Shown piece after piece: positions 11,335 through 24,220 of a stretch of 64,000 nt of DNA. The stretch's first letter is position 1, and each line of letters opens with the position of its first letter. Position numbers and translations under genes: made by a program. This DNA comes from Nipponacmea schrenckii (lineage: Eukaryota; Mollusca; Gastropoda; Lottiidae): contig JAUJPP010000011.1 of assembly GCA_030562195.1 (NCBI GenBank), positions 1,860,001 to 1,924,000 of the forward strand, read 5' to 3'. The notes under the pieces were generated by a model that saw nothing but the letters and a program-made list of their open reading frames with translations, did not search any database and had not been told where the DNA came from.

Positions 11335-12787
11335 ATATGCATCCTTTATTTTTCTGCACAATCATCTTCATTGGCTAAAGGTTCATATGATACCTTGATT
11401 TCTAATTTTAGTAAAGAACATTTGGATTAATAGGGATCCAAAAATTGGTAATTTGCATATTTCTCGTATCTTTAGATGGTTATATCTCATGAACAAGACT
11501 CTTGGCAACATTCTAATTGACATTATTGTGATGTGATTTTTATCAGCTTTCTAACAATATCTTTATTTTAGCTATAGACCGAAAACTGATGAAAATACGC
11601 CTAGTAGAAAATAAGCGATTTTAACATTCATATTTTTTTTATATTTAGTTCTATTAAACTTAAAAACAAAATTCGAACAGATTTATAATGTGCAAATTCC
11701 CAGCTTTCAAGCAATATATAAATCAATATGTATCAATAAAAATTGCGAAAAGTTTAAGAATAAAATTACACTCTAATTAAACAGATATAAATGCAACAGG
11801 TCATAAAGTCTGATTGTGTTAATTTCTTATCTTTTGGTCAAGACACAAATTTTGACATTTCCAGTTAAAGTATCCCAACCAATCAAAACAAGTCATTAGA
11901 CTTTGTGGGCGTGGTTAAGCCCAGATATTTTACATCACTGTGTGTATTTTTCTTTCAATCGAAATAGGGTCTCGGAGGATCAGTCAATATGTGTTATTTT
12001 GATGGACATGTATATAGAATCTATAACCGATTGCCGAAATTTATATGGAAACTGATTTTTGAATTTTTAATTTGATTTTGATTTAATTACGATTAAAAAT
12101 TATAAAAACTTCGAAGGTGTATATGGTGACGTTGACCTTTGGCGATCTTTATACCTGTACATATGTGATACGTTCTATCCAATGACATATTAAGCTTTAT
12201 AGCAAAATGTAAACTTTCGGTTTATCGGCATTTAAAAATTGCGAATTTTTCCTATAAAACGGTCATTTCACAAATTTTGACATTTCCAGTTGGAGTTTCC
12301 AAAACAAGTCAATGGACTTTATGGGCGTGGTTAAGCCCAGATATTTTTACATCACAAACCTTAATGATTGCCAGTCTATTAACAAGCTCAAATGTCACTT
12401 GTTAAATCATGAATAAATCATCTCTCCCAATAATCGCAAAATCAATCTACATTCTATCCTTAAATGACAGCCAGGAGACCAACAAATTCTAAATAGCCCG
12501 AAAGCTGCAGAACTGTTACAAACAGGTCTAGTTATTCTTTCCAATGGAGTATAACACTTGATTTTTGATCAAAATTGCACGTTTTAAATTTGCAAATTTT
12601 GTAATTTCTTCTATACTAACTCTTTAAATCGAAATAGGGTCTCGGAAGATAATTCAATTTGTGTTATTTTGATGTACATGTATATAGAATCTATTGCCGA
12701 AATATATATGGAAACCGATTTTTGAATTGTTATTTTGATTTTGATTTTTTTACGATTAAAAATTAATCCAGTTAAAATGATTCAAAG

Positions 12788-12815
12788 AAAATAAATAAAT
12801 AAATAAATAAATAAA
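12788..12815 (+). repeat. (AAAT)n microsatellite
   Basis: About seven AAAT units. They replace the GATATTATATATCTT segment found at this place in D1 and D2. Confidence 0.9.
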
Positions 12816-13556
12816 AGGAATGATTGTTCATTTCTCGTTGTGGGCGATGTATGATATGGAATATTTGGAAGGAAATGACAACCTTTAGAATTTTATATGA
12901 TATTCTCTTAAGCAAAAATAATGTACAGTTGAGAGGACTAGTGGTATAAGGGACGCAACTCTATAAAATACTCTCTTAAAGATGTAAAGCCGCGCTGTTA
13001 ATTTGATGGCTCTATGTTATACCATGGCAACTTGCCACAAATTGCAGGATCTAATGTTCCTACTACACCTAAATTAAGATTGATAAATAAATAAATAAAC
13101 AAATTAAAAGTATCAACGATCTGGAAAGTTAATTTAATCCGAGATCAATTTGTAATCTCAAATAAGGTGTTATGTGCCTTTATGACCACAAATTTGTTTT
13201 TTTGACGTTTTGTTTTACACAACAGATATAAATGTTACAAGAAGAGTTAAGAAGATAATGTAACAGGGCAAAAAGTCAAATTGTGTTAATTTCTTATCGT
13301 TTGGTCAAGACAAATTTTGACATTTCCAGTTTAAGTATCGCAACCAATCAAAACAAGTCATTATACTGAATAGGCGTGGTTACGTTCTATTTTAAATGAC
13401 AGCCAGGAGATATAACAAATTCTAAATATCTCGGAAGCTGCACAATTGTTACAAACAGGTCTAGTTATTATTATGGAATTGGATATTATAAATGCAACGT
13501 TTCACCCATGCAATAGAAGGGACGCGCACTGCCTTGGTACCGTCTAACGGTTCTAG

Positions 13557-13670
13557 TTACGTATTTCGACTTTGGCGAAAACGTATTGTAATCGTTCGGA
13601 TTATTTTATTTATTACGTATTTCGACTTTGGCGAAAACGTATTGTAATCGTTCGGATTATTTTATTTTAT
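13557..13670 (+). repeat. Two stacked A-type 5' modules (outer modules for A1 and A2)
   Basis: Two copies of T-ACGTATTTCG, a loop, CGAAAACGT, then a second small hairpin (TAATC-GTTCG-GATTA) and a T-rich tail. The element that follows is type C. Two A bodies without modules resume at 15304 and 16367, so these modules belong to them. Confidence 0.75.
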
Positions 13671-15303
13671 TGCAGTGCGTTCATCGAACGCACTGCTTTG
13701 TTTTCGAAATGTCTTTTTTTTTTTTTTCGAATTTTACCCTCGATTATTTTCTAAGAAGGCAACTTGCTGCAAACTACCTGTTGCTGTCTGCCATTCAAAC
13801 TGCGAGACTACTATTTGTTAAATGTAAAATGACGTCATACAGAGTGACCGGAAACGACTTGTGGGCAATGGCTGCGTTTTGGTTTTTGCCATTTATTACC
13901 TCTATTTTTCAACTGATTTTGACAGAACTACTTTTGCTAGCTTCTTTTAACTGCTAGCTACATAACTGCATTTTTAAACTGCTAATTTCATTACTTTTGT
14001 AGCTGACTTTTTAATTTTTATTTTTTGCGTTTTTATCAACTTCTACAATTTTATTTCGATGCACCCGAAAATTTAATGGTAGATAGACACTTGTAATGCG
14101 ATCAAAAATCATTATTCAAATTTTCGAAATGACTTCCGGTTTTGACGTTATTCGCTTTTTAACTTTAACAATTCAACTTCCGGAATTTTGAAGATATTTC
14201 AAAAATTCTTTTTGCAATATGCTAGAAATAGTCATGCAAAAAAACGAAGATGAAAAAATCCGGACCGGAAGCAAATGATAAGCCGCCATATTGAAATGTC
14301 AAACTTTTGTAAATTTTAAAATTCAAATTCAGGGGATAAAGCGATTTTCGTTATTTTTACGTATCTAATGACTAAAGTCGATTGCGCAACTTTAGTTGGG
14401 AGTCGATTTTTGAATTTGGACTTGGATTTTCTTTTATTTCCATTTTAATATTTTTGGTAATGTCAAAAACTTTAAAGGCCCATATTTCGTGACCTTCACC
14501 TTTGGTGACCATGTGACCTGAACACGATTTATTCTCCTGGATGATATCTATCCACTTATATGTTCATTTGTGTTTCCGATGATAACTTCCGGTTTTATAG
14601 CCGATTGAAATTTGCAATTTTTATTTTTAACGAGCTCTATCACGTGAATTAATTTATAAATAACAAATATTTATATTGAATCTTATTAGGGTTCATCTGC
14701 TCTTTGTAATGATATATTTAACCACATAATTCCACCAAAAATGCGCTTTTTAATATTTGGAAATTTTATATTTTCTTCTCTACTAACTGTGCGTAATTTT
14801 CTTTAAATCGAAATGGGGGCTCTGGAGATGCTATGATTCGTGTAACTCTGATGTCTATAGAATGTTATATCGATTCCTGAATTATATTTGGAAACTGATT
14901 TTTGAATTTTGATTTTGATTTTGATATTTTTACCGAAAGTAATATATAAAAAATATGAATGGTCGTATATTATAACCTTGACCTTTGGTGACCTTGTAAG
15001 CTGCACAATGTGATAGCTCTCGAAAAGATCTATCCATTGATATATTATATTTTGATGTACGATGTATACTTTCCGTTTTATCACCATTTGGAAATTGAGA
15101 ATTTCATCGTTAAAAACTGTTTGTTGAATTATGCGTTTGGGCGATCTACATGACACTAGCGAACCAATTATGCTTTAAAATAAAACGACTTATACTCTGT
15201 AAAATAATGTTAGTGTTCTACAGATACTTTGTGGGGTAGTTTTAAAGCGTATATCAAAACTGCTACGCACTGCGTCAGAACCTCGCGAAACCTGGGGATC
15301 TAG
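13671..15303 (+). mobile_element. Family C Helentron-like element, copy C1 (nested in A)
   Basis: It opens with the complete hairpin GCAGTGCGTTC-ATC-GAACGCACTGC, then TTTGTTTTCGAAATGTC, a T-tract and the body. Near the end lies the matching arm CGCACTGC, and it finishes at CTAG (15300-15303). The terminal hairpin is weaker than in other families. The body carries ETS-like CTTCCGG and CGCCAT motifs and a TGACCTTTGGTGACC stretch in the same order as B, D and E. No coding capacity. Confidence 0.72.
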
Positions 15304-16366
15304 TTTTTTTTTTTTTTTTGCGATTCTTGGATGAGTTTGCAGACAAACTGGTAAAAGGTACAGAAATTCTAAATCTACAGTTGATCTTAGAATGATTTCT
15401 ATTATCAAATAAAACAAAACCGGAAGTTCTATCTCTGACCGGAAGTGAGGTTTTTTGCTTTAGCAAGGTTATTTTCAGTTCGATTTTGACCGGATTTTCA
15501 GATTTGAAAACTTCAATGTATTTGTCAACTAACAATTATAGGTTTTATGCAATTAGGTTAAATATTTTACCCACGATTTGCAATTCAATATTCAACGGTC
15601 ATCGGCAAAAATTTCAGACCGTGATTTCTCGTTTAATATAAATGGTAAAATTTTGAAACTTTACCAGTTGATAGGCGATATGATTATATTTTTTGAAAAA
15701 ATGTGAAGAAAAAATTCCACTTCCGGTTTAGCCTCAAATGACGTAATTACGTAACTTCCGGTCTATAACTGCTAGGTGAAAAGTGAAAACTGTTTTATAA
15801 ATAACTTGTCAATAGTAATTGATTTGACCTAAATAATTAGGTCAAACTTCCATATCGGCCGCCATTTTGAATTTTCGTTACAATTCTTAAATCCGAAATT
15901 CAGACACTATTGATAGACCGATTTTGATGAAATTTAGTACACAGATACAATGGATCATACTTGGAGACCGATTTTCAAATTTCGTATTTTCTTTCGAATT
16001 ATTTAAATTTCGATTTTTTCAAAATTAGGTCACTTTAACGGCTACGAAAGGTGTGGCCCACTTAATCTATGACCTTGAAAATAAGGTCAAATAATATTCA
16101 ATATTTTGTCTACGAGTAGATATTTTTTAATTTGGCTTACTTAAAAAATTCATAGAGATAAGTGTACTTAAATACAGCAAAAATTGATAATTTTCATATT
16201 TTCGCCATCTTTAACCGTTACGGAAGGTGTGACCTAATTATTTTATGAGTTTGAAAACTAGGTAAAATGATATTCAATATATTGTCTAGATGTAGGTCAT
16301 TGCAAATTTAGCCTACATAATATTTTAAGGCTCTCGAAATACGTTCATAATTGTAAGCAATTCTAG
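15304..16366 (+). mobile_element. Family A Helentron-like element, copy A1 (body)
   Basis: T-tract, then GCGATTCTTGGATGAG, ending CGAAATACGT, then hairpin AATTG-TAAG-CAATT and CTAG (16363-16366). It has no module of its own. It belongs to the older, more diverged A subtype and lacks a few bases in the CCGGAAGT-rich region. Confidence 0.75.
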
Positions 16367-17453
16367 TTTTTTTTTTGCGATTCTTGGATGAGTTTGCAGA
16401 CAAACTGGTAAAAGGTGCAGAAATTCTAAATCTACAGTTGATCTTAGAATGATTTCTATTATCAAATAAAACAAAACCGGAAGTTCTATCTCTGACCGGA
16501 AGTGAGAACCGGAAGTTGAGTTTTTTTTGCTTTAGCAAGTTTATTTTCACTTCGATTTTGACCGGATTTTCAGATTTGAAAACTTCAATGTATTTGTCAA
16601 CTAACAATTATAGGTTTTATGCAATTAGGTTAAATATTTTACCCACGATTTGCAATTCAATATTCAAGGGTCATCGGCAAAAATTTCAGACCGTGATTTC
16701 TCGTTTAATATAAACAGTAAAATTGTGAAACTTTACCAGTTGATAGGTGATATGATTATAATTTTTGAAAAATTTTGAGAAAAAAAAATTCCACTTCCGA
16801 TTTAGCCTCAAATGACGTAATTACGTAACTTCTGGTCTATAACAGCTAGGTGAAAAGTGAAAACTGTTTTATAAATAACTTGTCAATAGTAATCGATTTG
16901 ACCTAAAAAAAATAGGTCAAGCTGCCATATCGGCCGCCATTTGGAATTTTCGTTACAATTCTTAAACCCAAAATTCAGACACTATTGACAGACCGATTTC
17001 GATGAAATTTAGCACATAGATACATATGATCATTATCTACCTTTTCTTGGAGGCCGATTTTTAAGATTTCGTATTTTTTTTCGAATTATTCAAATTTCGA
17101 TATTTTCAAAATAAGGTCACTTTAACGGCTACGAAAGATGTGACCGACTTAATCTATGACCTTGAAAATTAGGTCAAATAATATTCAATATATTGTCTAC
17201 GAGTAGGTATTTTTTAATTTAGCTTACTTAAAAAATTCATAGAGATACGTGTACTTTATTACAGCAAAAATTGATAATTTTCACATTTTCGCCATTTTTA
17301 ACCGTTACGGAAGATGTGACCTAATTATTTTATGACTTTGAAAACTAGGTCAAATGATATTCAATATACTGTCTAGATGTAGGTCATTGCAAATTTAGCC
17401 TACATAATATTTTAAGGCTCTCGAAATACGTTCATAATTGTAAGCAATTCTAG
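16367..17453 (+). mobile_element. Family A copy A2 (body)
   Basis: Follows A1 directly and ends at CTAG (17450-17453). Same older subtype as A1, with a one-unit difference in the T-tract. Confidence 0.75.
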
Positions 17454-19245
17454 TTTCAATTATTTTTATTCCAAAATATGAAATATTTGTATATCAAATC
17501 AATGTAATCAGCAAGAAAGTATTCTTAGATTTAAAAGTGACTGGCTTTCTGTGGCCCGATTACATGATCATTATGTGGTAGATTCGGTCCATCCCCACGC
17601 CTTAATGATTTAATGTTTTGTTCCTACTTACCTATGTTTGGCTTACATTGGTTATAGATCACGGAGGACATTTGTAAAATCATTTGTAATATATTTTTCA
17701 TCCCTAAATCAATAGAATTCGTCTGCACTGGATGTTTGGAAGCCATTTTGGTTGTTTGGCTGATATGGTTTAAAAGCAGACTGCCGATTGGTCGGTAGAC
17801 TACTACCATGAACCAATCGCCCGCCTTGTACTTAGGGTGTTCGATTACTTTCCCCATGTATTTATGCACGTGAATTTCTCGTGAATTGAACATTTTTGGG
17901 CTATATAAGTGGAAAGAATTCTAATATCTTTCTCTCGGTCGTAGTCCTTGCCAAAGGACATATAGCTGGAAACCATACGGGAGGAATTACTTTCTTTTAT
18001 CTAGGTGACCAAATTATGCTATCTTAGTTCTGGACGCAAACGGACTTTTCCGTACTTGAGTATTTCGGCTTTGGGAATCAAAAATTCAGTCTTTGGGTTG
18101 GAATTTAGACAAAAAAGGAACACTTTCCTTAAGGGCTGATACACATTGTCTGCCAAATTGGGGAAACTTGCCACTGGGAAATTCAGGAATAAGGTCAAAC
18201 TCCACTACAAGGACGGGAAAAAACTACACGTGAAACTTGTTTGTTTTTTGTAAATGTCTTCTGTCAGTTCGTTTGTACCCTCATTGTTTCCGTTCTTGTG
18301 CCATTTAATAAACTAAGTCGACTTAAACTGTGTTTTTTTTTTTTTCTGACTTGAATAGCTGTGGGAAATCTGATATCCTGTATACGAAATCTTGGAACCC
18401 CTGTACCTATTGGGAAGGCTGGGCATCGACTACGGTCGTTGACATCGGTGGTCGGGCTGCGCGCCCGCCACATTTAGGCCTCATTGCCCCACCGTCCTAC
18501 TACAATTACTTAGTAACTTGATAACTTAAAATAACCAAATAACAAAACAAAAAAACATTTTTTTCCAGCTCATCAATGCTACGCTGGATAAAACGCGATA
18601 TTGACATTTGGCCCTCAATGACTGGCGATACAAGCTGGGATACGGCGTTTTGCCCGCGTTCTTCAGCGCATCGATTTATACTTACATCGCCAGCGAGTTT
18701 GGCGGCGTCACTATTTCCAGAGTTCAACTGTGTTTGGACTTTCCCAGCGTTTAAGTTGAGTTTATACTTTTTTACGCCATCAAAACGCTGTTAAACGCTG
18801 TTTAACGCCGTAAAAACGTTGCACCGATATTGATTTTGGGTCCATACCATGGTGTACTGAAGAAAATGCTTTACCCTTTCAGAATATATGACATGATGGG
18901 GATGTGAAAGCCTTTGTTCATTGATCCACGAGATATTTTCATGGTGTTGATTGAAGAGTTTTGAGAATTCATTGAAATTCTTAATAATCCACCACTCATT
19001 CATAACATTCAATAATCACGTTTTAGCTTGTAAACAAAGGACACATAGAAAACCAATGTATGCAATATGACAATTTTTATGTAACATTTTGATTCATTCT
19101 ATGGGAATGGATTTATCGACGGTTTGTTGTGTAACATTAATTGCAGTGCGTTCATGCATAAAAAACATAGAGCTAACGTTAGTTAGATTTTCTAGATTTT
19201 ACTGTCTACAAAAGAGACTCACGAATATACAAATATATTTTTTAT
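17454..19245. other. Spacer between element arrays, mostly unassigned
   Basis: Non-Helentron sequence. It contains a possible LTR-like promoter/polyA unit (see 17787-18312). A segment rich in GCG/CGC follows (18560-18815), where open frames exist on both strands. The minus-strand one, 18506-18727, includes a plausible NAVSQLVSPVIEGQMSISRF stretch and could be an old exon, but no family was recognised. From 18816 to 19245 nothing is recognised. Confidence 0.4.
17787..18312 (+). promoter_or_regulatory. Possible promoter and polyA unit, candidate solo LTR
   Basis: Two CCAAT boxes (ATTGG at 17787-17791, CCAAT at 17813-17817) lie upstream of a TATATAA box (17902-17908). A CT-rich start-site-like stretch comes at about 17925-17945, and AATAAA at 18307-18312 some 400 bp on. 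This order resembles U3-R of a retroviral-type LTR. The LTR ends and a target duplication were not found, and no gag/pol is present. Confidence 0.3.
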
Positions 19246-19301
19246 TACGTATTTCGACTTTGGCGAAAACTTATTGTAATCGTTCGGATTATTTTTATTT
19301 A
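19246..19301 (+). repeat. A-type 5' module (outer module for A3)
   Basis: T-ACGTATTTCG hairpin, TAATC-GTTCG-GATTA, and a T-rich tail, cut by the B element that starts at 19302. The A body resumes at 23124 without a module. Confidence 0.75.
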
Positions 19302-21074
19302 TTGTGGGACTTTGCTACCGCAAAGTCCCAGTTTGTTTTTCGGTTTTGTCAATTCTTTTTTTTTTTTTTTTTTTTTTTTTTCGAAATTTACACAGGGGCA
19401 CACAGCCTAGGCTGCAATAGTTGCAGCAATTTCACAACTTCTCTAGACCTTCTGTTGTGGGCGACGTTTTCTATTAAATATAAATTGGAAACATTTTTGC
19501 AAAACCGGAAGTGCTGCATTGCAACTTGTCTAAAAAGTCGGTCAGTGGCTCTAGAACTCGCATTTTTTGGACCGATTTTTCGTCGGGTTTGCATTTTTTG
19601 AAAACTTGAAACAATTTAAAACAAGATAGCAATTTCAAAATTTCAAAATTCGAAAATTCGTAGCACACATTTTTTTGCCGTATTTTGCACATTTTTGCAA
19701 CTTTGTTATTTAAAGACCGATTAATCTTAAAAAAAATTGAGTATATGTAGCCCATGGAAATGATTTCCAAAAAGTAGGTCAAAATTTTGGCGTCACTTCC
19801 GGTTTTTGCGAAAAAATAGAGTTTTTACGTCCGATTGAATAACTTCCGGTTTTATTAATGTATGAGATTCAAACTTGTATCATCGGGTAGCCATTAGCCA
19901 TACAAAATAGCGAAGAAAAATAAAATCAAGGCCGCATGCGCAACTTTCGCCGCCATTTTGATTTTTCTGAAATTGCGCGAATTTAATTCAGACATTATGG
20001 CTTATCCGATTGAGATGATTTTGGTGTCAAATGAAAGAACATAAAAAATTGCAAAAAAAACATTGGAAGTCGATTTTTTGAATTTCGCTTTTGCATTTTT
20101 GCAACATCCGGTTGAATTTTTTCAAAGTTTGGGGGCTTATTTCTAGTGACCTTGACCTTTGGTGACCATGACCCTTTAGCAGGTCAAAGGTCATTGACCT
20201 TGGCTATCAGTTGATACTTTGACCTTTGACCTCCGACGTCTACTTCCGGTTTTATAGCTGCCCAAAAACAGCAAAATTCGCAACTTTGAACTGCTCTAGA
20301 GCGTGACCTAATTAATTTAGGAGTGTTATTTTTTTCAGATTCTTAAAGTGCTTTTTTGTCCTCTTTCCAACGATGTATAACAAAAGTTTTTAAAATGAAA
20401 ATTGAAGTTTTTGATTTTTGAAAATTTGAGTATATTTTGCCGTATTTACGTTTGCTTGAAATATATGTATGTATATCTCGTGATCTATTAGATGTACAAA
20501 CTTCAAATTTGTACCGTGAATATTTATTTTGAATGTGATTTGATTTATATAAATAAAAAATGAGATGGGGCGTGGCACATCCGTGTAAAATTCCGATTTA
20601 CCATTTATATGGGTCAGCGAATTACGGCTGCAGTAAATAGCCTTTTTTAAAAAAAGTACTTTGCACACAGATACCTCATTGCTTTGGCCAGTTTATTCCA
20701 GAAAATCAGATAATTCGGACTGTTTGTTGCAATTTTTCGAAAATAGGAAACCAGTTAATATTTTTTTTTCTAATTTTGGAAGCTTATTTCTCGTGACCTT
20801 GGACCCTTGGTGACCTTGAACTTTAGTAGGTCAAAGGTCATTGACCGTGTCTATCATTTAATACTTTGACATTTGACCTCCGACGTCCACTTCCGGTTTT
20901 ATAGCTGCCTGAAAAACAGCAAAATTCACAACTTTGGGACTGCTCTAGAGCGTGACCTAATTAATTTATAGGTTTATTATTTTCAGATTCTTAAGGGGCT
21001 TTTTGTCCACTTTCCAGCAATGTATAACAAAAGTTTTTAAAATTAAAATTTAATTTTTGCACTTTTAAAATTAA

Positions 21075-22777
21075 AGGATATGTGAAAAGAAATATGAAAA
21101 TCGTTGAATTTGATCAAAAGCATTTATTTTTAAAAGTAAACTAACATATCTATCAATTCCAACAAAATTTTTTTTTTTTCAAAAAACGTTTAGAGTAGAA
21201 AAAAAAGGCTTTCAAAGTAGGCTTCTTTAGCATGAGTCGAACGTTAATGAGCTAGGCGATCACGTGGACCGCATGGACGTCAGAGATGCCCAACTAAAAT
21301 AAAAACAAATGGAGAACTAAGCCTAGCTAATATTATTATAACCTTCGGGAGTTTAGCGCTTTAATTTCTGATCATATGTGGGGCAATGGAGGATTTATCA
21401 GCTGGTATAGAGTTATTAGAAATTAAGCCATATCAATTCGAACCATTAAAAACGCTCCATATCTGACGAAAACTGCCAAGCTTTCAGACTCCCCCCCAGT
21501 CGGATTCTTCCGATCCATCAGAACTTGACACAGATACGGAAGAAGAGGATGATCCCCGTCCTTGGAAATACGACATGGTAGGCAAAAACTTTTCACAAAC
21601 TCTTTTAAATTGGCTCTCAACAATAAAATTGATCGGAAGAGGCCTTTGCTGATTCAAATTCGTAGTAGGCCTATAGGTTCTTTTTTTTTTATCTTCATTA
21701 CGACAGTTGCCGTTCAGTGCAGTGGCTAAAAAACCACGTCGTGGTAAATATAATTAGGCTAGGCCTTGTTGCGATTTTTCATAAAATTTTTGAAGTTAGA
21801 AGAGTACAGTCGGCATTTTCATGGGTTGATTTTGATCTTGAATATTTGTAAAGAGCCTTCAGAAGTACCAGAAATGTAGGGCCTACGTAAATTGCATCAG
21901 GCATATTCGAAATTTCTCCTTTGGCTTTACTGCCTTTAGGATAATTTGAATAGGCCCTACTAGGCTACCGTTTTTCACACCTAGCTGGCACTTTTAAAAT
22001 CAAAATCATTGTAATATTGCAGTGGGAAATCTCGACTAGGCTTATATAGCGGGATAATTGCTTTCGTTTTGCAATCTGCGTGTGTGTGCTGTTGTGTGCT
22101 AATATAAAATGTTACCACGCTGTGGAAAAAGAGCCACTGCCACAAATAAATGGCGTTACATAATTTGTTCTAAAATGGGGAACTCGCCACTAAAGTCTTT
22201 AAAAGATCTTATTCACATCCCACAATTTTGTTTTCGGGACATGTAATACATTATTTAAAGAGGCATAAGTGAATAATTTTTCTGGAGAAAACTGTAATTT
22301 AGAGCCGAATTTATCATTATGGACGTAGGCCTTTTTCTCACTGATAGGCCGAGGAGGGTCTAGTGTTGCAGTGTAGTGATCAAAACGAAAATTCAGAAAA
22401 ATGGAAACGATGGATCGTTTAGATTAGCTTAGGCCGAATATAATTATATAATCTTTAGGAAAGCGGAACATATGAACACCAGAGCCCTTTCCTCCGCGAT
22501 TATTACAGCCATAGGCCACACACTGCGGCATAACGTCAATGTAAACAATATGGCGGGTGAATTAGATTGGGCATCTCTGACGTCCATTTACAAAAGGTCA
22601 CGGAAACGACCTTTCATTTTTTGCATATTTCAGACCTGTGTTTTTTAAAAGGATTTTTTAGCTATTTTAGAATTATTTCTAATTTTTTTTTATTGGTTTG
22701 CAATCGATAGATGAATGATTTTTACTTTTCAAATAGGTGGTTTCAAGCCTTTTTTTGAAAATCTCTTCACATATCCT
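21075..22777. mobile_element. Kolobok-like non-autonomous DNA transposon (1703 bp)
   Basis: It is flanked by TTAA (21071-21074 and 22778-22781) in a B body whose other copies show a single TTAA (AAAATTAAAGTACATT). Terminal inverted repeats of 16 bp, AGGATATGTGAARAGA, have one mismatch. A second, subterminal inverted pair of about 20 bp reads TGGACGTCAGAGATGCCCAA at about 21274 and its complement near 22570. TTAA target and an AGG start fit Kolobok. The inside is unlike the surrounding repeats and contains a gene remnant. Confidence 0.8.
21386..21652 (+). pseudogene. Decayed gene start resembling P2X7-like (P2RX7_C) proteins
   Basis: From the ATG at 21386 a frame reads MEDLSAGIELLEIKPYQFEP and soon stops. 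In another frame it continues SDSSDPSELDTDTEEEDDPR, then PWKYDMVGKN and a stop at 21650-21652. A PYQFEP motif followed by a Ser/Asp/Glu-rich stretch resembles the N-terminus of invertebrate P2X7 C-terminal-domain proteins, as far as I recall that family. The Cys-rich core of the family is absent. The frame is broken, so this is a captured or eroded exon. The family call is tentative. Confidence 0.33.
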
Positions 22778-23123
22778 TTAAAGTACATTTTGCCTTTTTG
22801 AAATGTATTTGTGCATATTTCGTGATCTTTTAAATGTACAAGCTTCAAATTTGTACCGTGAATATATATTTTGAATGTTATTAGATTTACGCAAAAAAAC
22901 AAATGGGATGGGCGTGGCACATCCGGGTAAACTTTCAATTTAGCATTTATATAGGTCAGAGAATTACGTCAATAGGAAATAACGTTTTTTCCAAAAAAAA
23001 TCTTTGCACACAGATACCTCGTTGCTTTGGCCATATGCTCCCAGAAAATCTGATGTTTCGGCCTGTCTGTTGCAATTTTGCAACGTTAGCAAAGTCCCCA
23101 CTCTGTGCCACGTGTGGCTCTAG

Positions 23124-24220
23124 TTTATTTTTTTTTTTTTGTAATTCTTGGATGAGTTTGCAGACAAACTGGTAAAGGATGCAAAAATTCTAAATCTACT
23201 GTTGATCTTAGAATGATTTCTATTATCAAATAAAACAAAAACCGGGAAGTTCTATCTCTGACAGGAAGTGAGAACCGGAAAGTTCAGGTTTTTTTTGCTT
23301 TAGCAAGTTTATTTTCAGTTCGATTTTGACCGGATTTTTCAGATTTGAAAACTTCAATGTATTTGTCAACTAACAATTATAGGTTTTATGCAATTAGGTT
23401 AAATATTTTTACCCACGATTTGCAATTCAATATTCAAGGGTCATCGGCAAAAATTTTCAGACCGTGATTTCTCCTTTAATATAAATGGTAAAATTTTGAA
23501 ACTTTACCAGTTGATAGGCGATATGTTTATAATTTTTGAAAAAATGTGAAAAAAAAATTCCACTTCCGGTTTAGCCTCAAATGACGTAATTACGTAACTT
23601 CCGGTCTATAACTGCTAGGTGAAAAGTGAAAACTGTTTTAGAAATAACTTGTCAATAGTAATTGATTTGACCTAAATAATTAGGTCAAGCTGCCATATCG
23701 GCCGCCATTTTGAATTTTCGTTACAATTCTTAAATCCGAAATTCAGACACTACTGATAGACCGATTTTGATGAAATTTAGCACATAGATACAATGGATCA
23801 TTATCTACCTTTTCTTGGAGACCGATTTTCAAATTTCGTATTTTCTTTCGAATTATTTAAATTTCGATTTTTTCAAAATCAGGTCACTTTAACGGGTACG
23901 GAAGGTGTGACCCACTTAATCTATGACCTTGAAAATTAGGTCAAATAATATTCAATATATTGTCTACGAGTAGATATTTTTTAATTTGGCTTACTTAAAA
24001 AATTCATAGAGATAAGTGTACTTAAATACAGCAAAAATTGATAATTTTCATATTTTCGCCATCATTAACCGTTACGGAAGGTGTGACCTAATTATTTTAT
24101 GACTTTGAAAACTAGGTCAAATGATATTCAATATATTGTTTAGATGTAGGTCATTGCAAATTTAGCCTACATAATATTTTAAGGCTCTCGAAATACGTTC
24201 ATAATTGTAAGCAATTCTAG
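23124..24220 (+). mobile_element. Family A copy A3 (body)
   Basis: T-tract with a TTTATTTT start, younger A subtype (TCTCTGACAGGAAGTG), ending CTAG 24217-24220. It carries several single-base insertions in homopolymers (for example AACCGGGAAG near 23240) relative to A4. Its module is at 19246. Confidence 0.78.

Larger units (their letters stand above)
9524..13556 (+). mobile_element. Family D Helentron-like element, copy D3 (body without 5' module)
   Basis: It starts directly in the T-tract and GTCTCTTTCTGG after the previous CTAG, and ends in ACCGT-CTA-ACGGT plus CTAG at 13553-13556. It lacks the Kolobok-like insertion (empty TTAA at 10962-10965) and keeps a segment near 9903-9965 that D1 lost. 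Its 5' module is probably one of the two at 1246-1347, with D1 nested between module and body. Confidence 0.72.
19302..23123 (+). mobile_element. Family B Helentron-like element, copy B0 (nested in A, itself interrupted)
   Basis: It begins TGTGGGACTTTGC-TACC-GCAAAGTCCC, followed by CAGTTTG, then a T-tract, and CGAAATTTACACAGG opens the body. It ends with the inverse arm GCAAAGTCCC (one extra C in this copy), hairpin GCCAC-GT-GTGGC and CTAG (23120-23123). The body is an internal dimer: the TGACCTTGACC / AGGTCAAAGGTCA / CTTCCGGTTTTATAG / GGGCGTGGCACATCC block occurs twice. A 1703-bp Kolobok-like element splits the second half. Confidence 0.78.

Noticed and set aside
1246..13556. Simple tail-to-head tandem transposition as the only cause of the arrays
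   Set aside because: It does not explain foreign 5' modules without bodies followed later by matching module-less bodies; nesting in the T-tract does.
17624..17893. Minus-strand 89-codon frame
   Set aside because: It overlaps the candidate promoter region on the other strand, and shows no domain or codon pattern that could be supported.
19141..19153. GCAGTGCGTTCA match to the D-type 5' module
   Set aside because: Only about 12 bases match and no hairpin partner or T-tract follows; may be chance or a very short relic.
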